A stretch of 64,000 nucleotides of DNA from an uncultured Collinsella sp. GTDB taxonomy: Bacteria > Actinomycetota > Coriobacteriia > Coriobacteriales > Coriobacteriaceae. The translations under genes and the position numbers were made by a program. Shown here one piece after another: positions 59,591 through 64,000 of this stretch (positions are counted from its first letter, which is position 1; each line of letters starts with the position of its first letter). The notes beneath the pieces were generated by a model. It worked only from the letters and a program-made list of their open reading frames with translations. It did not search any database and was not told the origin of the DNA. The stretch is taken from the NCBI GenBank assembly GCA_958403205.1, contig CATXWM010000004.1, forward strand, positions 38,563 through 102,562, written 5' to 3'.

Positions 59591-60892
59591 ATGGCCAAGA
59601 GCAGGTACGCCGATGCCACCAAGGCCGCTCGCAGGGCCGCGATGTCTGCCCACAAAGTCACGGCTGCGGCCAGCGATGCCGTTGCAGGCGCGCAGCCGAC
59701 TGCCAGCGCTGCTACCGAGCCCGCCCGCGACGCCCGCCGCGACGAGCTGACGCACGTGGACGCCAAGGGCGAGGTACGCATGGTCGACGTGTCCGACAAG
59801 GCCGAGACCCATCGCATCGCCATCGCCGAGGGCACCATCCTCATGCACCCCGAGACGCAAGCCATGGTGCTGCAGGACCGCGCCAAAAAGGGCGACGTGC
59901 TTGCCTGCGCACGCGTGGCGGGCATCATGGCCATCAAGCGCACGAGCGACATCATTCCCATGTGCCATCCGTTGCTCATTACCAAGAGCAAGTGCGATAT
60001 TGCGCCCATCGCCCCGGCGGGGACGCCTGTCGATGACGTGCCCGAGGGCTGGGCGCCGGCGCGCGCGGACGGGCAGGTTGGCTTTCACGTGCTGGTTACG
60101 GCCGGCGTGACGGGCAAGACGGGTATCGAGATGGAGGCGTTGACCGGCGCGAGCGCCGCGTGCCTGACCATCTATGACATGTGCAAGGCGGTCGATCGCG
60201 GTATGGAGATCGTCGACGTGCGCCTGCTGCACAAGGAGGGCGGCCGCTCGGGCGTGTGGGATCGTGCAGAGCGTCAGACCGCTGCTGCTGAGGCCGTGGC
60301 CGCTGACGGTGTTGCACCCGCGAGCGCACCCGTCGCCGTCGCACCCGCAGCTCCGACACCGGCCGTCCCCGCGATCGCGTTTATCGGCTACCAAAACTCG
60401 GGCAAGACCACGCTCGTCGAGAAGGTTATCGCCGAGCTCACCCGCCGCGGCCTGCGCGTGGGCTCACTCAAGCATCACGGGCACCACGGCTTTGATATCG
60501 ATGTGCCCGCTAAGGATACGTGGCGCCATCACCAGGCCGGATCCAAGCACGTGGGCCTTATCTGCGCCACGCGCTGGGCGGAGTATGCCGATACGCGCGA
60601 GGAGGACGAGATGCCCGCGCGCGAGCTGCTGTCGCGTTACAACGATGTTGATGTGGTGATCATCGAGGGCTACAAGACCGAGGGTTTCGACAACATCGTG
60701 GTCGCGCGCTCCGGTGTCGACCGTCTGCGCGGCAAGAGCTCGCTCGACCTGGTCGACGGCCACACGTTGGCCCTTGCCTGCAACGAAGCCCTGGCGCGTC
60801 AGGCCTTCGACGCCGGCTTTGCGACCCGAGCCATCAACATCAACGACGCCCGAGCCATCTGCGACCTTATCCAAGACCACCTTCAGGCTTGA
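59591..60892 (+). CDS. MoaC-MobB fusion protein
   Basis: 433 aa. After an Ala-rich leader (1-55), residues about 56-225 form MoaC (cyclic pyranopterin monophosphate synthase): VDVSDK, KGDVLACARVAGI, MCHPLLI, and EMEALTG. An Ala/Pro linker (about 235-265) leads to MobB, a P-loop protein of guanine dinucleotide cofactor synthesis, with GYQNSGKTT, SLKHHGHH and EGYKTEG. Separate genes are the norm, so this joins an early and a late step. GGAGG lies upstream of ATG 59591. Coupled with moaA. Confidence 0.93.
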   Translation: MAKSRYADATKAARRAAMSAHKVTAAASDAVAGAQPTASAATEPARDARRDELTHVDAKGEVRMVDVSDKAETHRIAIAEGTILMHPETQAMVLQDRAKKGDVLACARVAGIMAIKRTSDIIPMCHPLLITKSKCDIAPIAPAGTPVDDVPEGWAPARADGQVGFHVLVTAGVTGKTGIEMEALTGASAACLTIYDMCKAVDRGMEIVDVRLLHKEGGRSGVWDRAERQTAAAEAVAADGVAPASAPVAVAPAAPTPAVPAIAFIGYQNSGKTTLVEKVIAELTRRGLRVGSLKHHGHHGFDIDVPAKDTWRHHQAGSKHVGLICATRWAEYADTREEDEMPARELLSRYNDVDVVIIEGYKTEGFDNIVVARSGVDRLRGKSSLDLVDGHTLALACNEALARQAFDAGFATRAININDARAICDLIQDHLQA

Positions 60893-61018
60893 CGCTGCGC
60901 CGGCCCCAAGCACCCCATCTCGCCCCTCAAGCCGTCGCTCGCGTACCAAAGTACGCGTCGCTCCTCTTTCGGGGCGACCTGGGGCACTCGGAACCGGCTC
61001 GCTGCGCTGCCATAACAT

Positions 61019-61060
61019 GCCAAAAAGGGACAGGTTTATTTTGGCAGGTTTTATCTGGGA
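61019..61060 (+). repeat. Intergenic repeat, family 'CCAAAAAGGGACAGG', copy 2
   Basis: Near-identical over about 40 bp to the minus strand at 7804-7847. It stands in tandem with the CCACCACAAAGG element that follows. Confidence 0.75.
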
Positions 61061-61071
61061 AAACGTTGTTT

Positions 61072-61104
61072 CCACCACAAAGGGGCCAGGCACCTTTGTG
61101 GTGG
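61072..61104. repeat. Palindromic intergenic repeat, family 'CCACCACAAAGG', copy 2
   Basis: CCACCACAAAGG and CCTTTGTGGTGG enclose GGCCAGGCA; a T run follows. It may terminate the molybdenum cofactor transcript. No gene is seen in 60893-61277. Confidence 0.88.
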
Positions 61105-61277
61105 TTTTTGCTTTGGTAGATGTGTGGGACATGCCTTACAATCTACCAAGTAGTTCATGACGGGCAAAAACGGAGAGAAGGGGCTTGATGCGTCCTTAAT
61201 GTTTCATGCGGATAGATTGATTTGACAGACGGTGGCGAATGCCCGCCGCCCGTATTCGTGTGAAACAAGGAGTCTCC

Positions 61278-62564
61278 ATGCTCGCCTCTCTTTTCTCAGA
61301 GCCTCAATCATCGCTGTCCGTGCAGGCCAAGCGCCTGGTGGCGATGCGCTTTCTCATCTACACCGGTTTTCAGACCAGCTACTTTATCGGCGTCATCGGA
61401 ACGCTCACCTATGCAGATCATGCCTCGGTCGTGGCGACATCGCTGGCCGTTCTGTTTATGAACGTTTTCGTGATCCTGGGGTCCTTTGCGGGCGGCGCGG
61501 CGCTCGACGCTTTGGGCCCACGCCGCCATTTCTTGCTGAGCATCATCGGCACGCTGGCAACCGGCGCGGCGATCCTCGTTTTTGGCAGCGCGACCGGCAT
61601 CGTCCTGCTCGGCGCGGTGCTCCTGGGCTTCGTGATGGGGTTTGCCCAACCCATCGCCACGTCCTATCCGGCATATCTCACCGACGATCCCGCCGAGCTC
61701 AAAGACATCAACTCCGCCATCGCCATGTTTTCAAACGTGAGCATCATCGTTGGTCCCACGCTGGGCGGCTTTGTCGCGGCGGCTACATCGTCACGCGCGG
61801 TGTTCGTGCTCATGATGCTCTTTACCGCATTGGCGTTCATTGCCGGTTGGGGCTTTAGGCAAAGTGCAGGTCAGGCCGCCACACACGAAGGCAAACCCGC
61901 GATCGGCGACATCACATCGGATAAGGCCAGCCAAAGCCTCGACCCCAACACATCTTCCCGCGCTACCTTCGCGACCAGCATCAAGACGGTCTTTACCAAC
62001 AGCGTCCTCGCCCTGCTGTTCAGCATCATTTTCCTTTCGAACTTTGGCTACGGTGCCTTCGATCCGCTGGAGTCGTTCTTCTACCGCGATGTTCTGCACG
62101 TCGGTGTCGAATGGATGGGCTGGCTCTCGTCGGCCAGCGGTGCGGGCGCGGTGCTGGGCGCCATGGTCGCGCTCCGCTTGCCGCCGCGCTTTGTCAGCCT
62201 CAAAACGCTGCTCGTGGCACTCATGTCCGTGGGCGTGGGAAGTCTGATTTATGTGGGGACACCGTACGTGGGCGTGGCCCTTATCGGCCAGCTTGCCCTG
62301 GGCGTGGCCTGGGGCGTCGTCAACCCGCTCCACAACACCATCGTGCAAACGACGTCTCCTCTCGAGCAGCTCGGTCGCGTCAACTCGGTCATGGGTTTTG
62401 GCAACATGTTCGCCGGCGTGGCCCCGCTGGCGATTGCCCCGTGGCTGGCGGCGACGTTTGGCGTGCAGCAGACGCTCGTTGGTGCGGGCATGGTCGTGAC
62501 GGCGGTTCCCGCGGCGTTGCTGCTGTTTGGACGCCGGCATTTTGATCGTGCCGCGAGACGGTAA
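61278..62564 (+). CDS. MFS permease
   Basis: 428 aa with 12 predicted helices in two halves and a hydrophilic central loop (about 195-235). DALGPRRHF after helix 2 is the usual MFS motif A region. CAAGGAG lies 7 nt before ATG 61278. It is transcribed alone, with a palindromic repeat after the stop. Sequence gives no substrate; an exporter of the enterobactin/macrolide type (EntS-like) is one possibility. Confidence 0.85.
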   Translation: MLASLFSEPQSSLSVQAKRLVAMRFLIYTGFQTSYFIGVIGTLTYADHASVVATSLAVLFMNVFVILGSFAGGAALDALGPRRHFLLSIIGTLATGAAILVFGSATGIVLLGAVLLGFVMGFAQPIATSYPAYLTDDPAELKDINSAIAMFSNVSIIVGPTLGGFVAAATSSRAVFVLMMLFTALAFIAGWGFRQSAGQAATHEGKPAIGDITSDKASQSLDPNTSSRATFATSIKTVFTNSVLALLFSIIFLSNFGYGAFDPLESFFYRDVLHVGVEWMGWLSSASGAGAVLGAMVALRLPPRFVSLKTLLVALMSVGVGSLIYVGTPYVGVALIGQLALGVAWGVVNPLHNTIVQTTSPLEQLGRVNSVMGFGNMFAGVAPLAIAPWLAATFGVQQTLVGAGMVVTAVPAALLLFGRRHFDRAARR

Positions 62565-62566
62565 AA

Positions 62567-62628
62567 ACCATCACAACATTCGATAAAAATCGCGATTTTG
62601 CCGAAAAGCGTCGAATGTTGTGATGCTT
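62567..62628. repeat. Palindromic intergenic repeat, family 'CATCACAACATTCGA', copy 3
   Basis: AACCATCACAACATTCGA and TCGAATGTTGTGATG are complementary, loop 28 nt with GATTTTGCCGAAAAG. Located after the MFS gene. Confidence 0.88.
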
Positions 62629-62644
62629 TGCGTCTCGGGCCAGG

Positions 62645-62676
62645 CCACCATAAAGGGGCCAGGCACCTTTGTGGCG
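62645..62676. repeat. Palindromic intergenic repeat, family 'CCACCACAAAGG', copy 3 (degenerate)
   Basis: CCACCATAAAGGGGCCAGGC followed by ACCTTTGTGGCG; the outer pairs are imperfect. Confidence 0.75.
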
Positions 62677-62765
62677 ATCGGGTCCCAACGGCCTGCGCCT
62701 TGGTATACCATGTACGCCGTTCACGAATACACCCCACACCGCGCGCACAACCCAGAAAGGCCCCC

Positions 62766-63587
62766 ATGGACGCCACCTTCAGCCACATTAAAGCCGTACT
62801 CTGCGATATCGATGGTACGCTGCTCACGAGCCAGCACACGGTGTCCCCGCGCACCGTGACGGCAATCCGCGCCCTGCGCGAGCGCGGCGTGCTCTTTGGC
62901 CTGTGCACCGGGCGCGACGCCCAGGCGACCGAGGCCATGTTTGGGCTCTGGGGCATCGAAGGCCTGGTGGACGTGCTAGTGGGCTGCGGTGGTGCCGAAG
63001 TTATCGATCGTGCGCACGGCATCAATGAGCTGAGCTATCCGCTGCCGGGCGAGACCATCGCGCGCATTTGCAAGCACATGGCGGACCTTCCAGCAACGCC
63101 CGTCTGCCCCCGAGACGGCGTGTTCTACGTGCCCGAGAGCAACGCGTGCGTCGAGCACCTGTCGCGCGTCGACGGCGTGCCCTACCAGGTGGTCGATTTT
63201 GCCGAGTTTTTGCGCGAGCCGCAGCCCAAGGTGATGTTTACCATGGCGCCCGAGGTAATGCCGCGGGTGATTGAGCGGGCGTCGACGTTTGCCGATAACA
63301 CTGTTAAGGCGGCGGCTCTGCAAACCACGCAGCGGCTCTACGAGTTCATGGATCCGCGCGTGTCCAAGACGCGCGGCCTTGTGCGCGTGGCGGAGCTCAA
63401 CGACATGGAGCTCGAGAACATTTGCGTGTTTGGCGATGCCGATAACGACACCTGCATGGTGGCCGACGCCGGCGTGGGCGTGGCCATGGCAAACGGCAGC
63501 GACGCCACCCGCGCCGCAGCTGATTTTGTAACCGCGAGCAACGACAAAGACGGCATCGCGATCTTTATCGAGGAACATCTGCTGTAG
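62766..63587 (+). CDS. Cof-type HAD-superfamily sugar phosphatase
   Basis: 273 aa with HAD motifs: DIDGT (motif I), LCTGR (motif II), a Lys near 195 (motif III) and GDADNDTCMVADAGVGVAM (motif IV). The type-C2B cap lies in the middle. Such enzymes dephosphorylate sugar phosphates or flavin precursors. GAAAGG stands upstream of ATG 62766. It is the last gene in the window; specific substrate unknown. Confidence 0.92.
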   Translation: MDATFSHIKAVLCDIDGTLLTSQHTVSPRTVTAIRALRERGVLFGLCTGRDAQATEAMFGLWGIEGLVDVLVGCGGAEVIDRAHGINELSYPLPGETIARICKHMADLPATPVCPRDGVFYVPESNACVEHLSRVDGVPYQVVDFAEFLREPQPKVMFTMAPEVMPRVIERASTFADNTVKAAALQTTQRLYEFMDPRVSKTRGLVRVAELNDMELENICVFGDADNDTCMVADAGVGVAMANGSDATRAAADFVTASNDKDGIAIFIEEHLL

Positions 63588-63602
63588 CGCCGGTGGAGAG
63601 AG

Positions 63603-63633
63603 ACCGCAAAAGGGGACAAGCTCCTTTTGCGGT
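63603..63633. repeat. Palindromic intergenic repeat, family 'CCACCACAAAGG', copy 4 (variant)
   Basis: ACCGCAAAAGG and CCTTTTGCGGT around GGACAAGCT: same central sequence, changed but paired arms. Confidence 0.78.
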
Positions 63634-63772
63634 GGCCTCAGGCGATTTGGGCGAATTGATGCCTAAAATCTGCGCGAAAATTCAAATTTAGTTGTCTGAA
63701 CATCATGCTTCTAACCACCGATGGGTTAAAGATATTCTCATCAGTTTGGTAGGATAATCCTCCCGATTAATG

Positions 63773-63813
63773 ACCTACCGCTCACGGTCGATTTTCGACC
63801 GTGAGCGGTAGGT
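63773..63813. terminator. Long hairpin, probable bidirectional terminator
   Basis: ACCTACCGCTCACGGTCG pairs exactly with CGACCGTGAGCGGTAGGT around ATTTT. It sits 190 bp after the HAD gene. Confidence 0.7.
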
Positions 63814-64000
63814 TTGCTCTTGAGCAAAATGTTGTGCAAATAAATAAAATGCTATTAAAAAAACTGATAACTAACTTAATTACCAGTAGAAACAAAAAAT
63901 AGATAGCGAATAAACGAAGGCAAATCTGAGAAAATGTCAAGAGAAGGTTGATTTCCGATCTCAGCCGAACACATTGAGCAAATAGGCCGTTCCCGCACCT
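63814..64000. other. AT-rich intergenic end of the window
   Basis: No gene is seen. The stretch 63831-63950 is very AT-rich, with runs of A and T, unlike the rest of the window. It may be an upstream regulatory region of a gene beyond the edge, or a transfer boundary. Confidence 0.4.

Noticed and set aside
1..64000. tRNA or rRNA genes
   Set aside because: I looked for GTTCGA-type T loops with acceptor stems and for conserved rRNA blocks and found none convincing.

Overview
The window looks like chromosome from a gut Coriobacteriia bacterium, most probably Collinsella or a close relative. This is inferred from gene content and style: GC-rich codon use, GTG/TTG starts, FeoB with a small Cys-rich partner, a short-type glutamine synthetase followed by a GlnR-like regulator, and many palindromic intergenic repeats. 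No rRNA or tRNA gene was found.

Layout. 1-8.1 kb: ferrous iron uptake (feoB and, 5.5 kb away, a FeoB-associated Cys-rich peptide) around a three-gene envelope polysaccharide cluster: a GT2-GtrA protein, a BcsA-like synthase with a PilZ domain, and a large membrane protein. 8.2-31.9 kb: a pectin/galacturonate utilisation island. It holds a LacI regulator, uxaC-uxaB-uxaA, a GPH sugar transporter, GH28, an esterase, a pectin methylesterase-esterase fusion, an SGNH esterase, GH105, a TIM-barrel isomerase, two flavin/NAD oxidoreductases, a DhuI-type isomerase with KduD, and an IlvD/Edd dehydratase. The divergent gntR-gntP pair that once sat in this island has been fused into a scar by a deletion. 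32-36.9 kb: a 4.9-kb composite insertion bounded by an intact IS3-family element on the left and a 43-bp copy of its right end on the right. It carries an Spx/ArsC-like protein, an MFS exporter behind a probable leader peptide, and a CBS-domain protein. It is flanked by an ATA duplication and splits the terminator of the dehydratase gene. 37-43.7 kb: a stand-alone ATPase flanked by repeats, a YczE-like membrane protein, a GntR regulator, KDPG aldolase, KDG kinase and a LacI regulator. 43.8-64 kb: mostly housekeeping: glnA, a GlnR-like regulator, an HtrA protease, ligA, a toxin-antitoxin pair plus a decayed one, a MATE pump, a heterodimeric ABC exporter, a PD-(D/E)XK-like protein, moaA, a moaC-mobB fusion, an MFS permease and a HAD phosphatase.

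How the genes work together. None of the pectin enzymes shows a signal peptide, so imported oligogalacturonides are probably de-esterified and hydrolysed in the cytoplasm. Galacturonate then runs through UxaC, UxaB and UxaA to 2-keto-3-deoxygluconate (KDG). Unsaturated uronates from GH105 enter through the DhuI-type isomerase and KduD. KdgK and the KDPG aldolase at 40.5-42.4 kb finish the route.

Two operator families tie the locus together. GTGAACGTTCAC sites occur upstream of uxaC, the transporter, GH105, kduD and the GntR gene. CGAAATCGGTTTCG sites occur upstream of kdgK and the YczE-like gene.

The most unusual signal is in the KDG part. Two copies of a covarying RNA fold with invariant loop sequences precede the aldolase gene and the YczE-like gene. 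The promoters of kdgK and of the YczE-like gene also share a second long hairpin with an invariant loop. I do not recognise either fold as a known riboswitch class.
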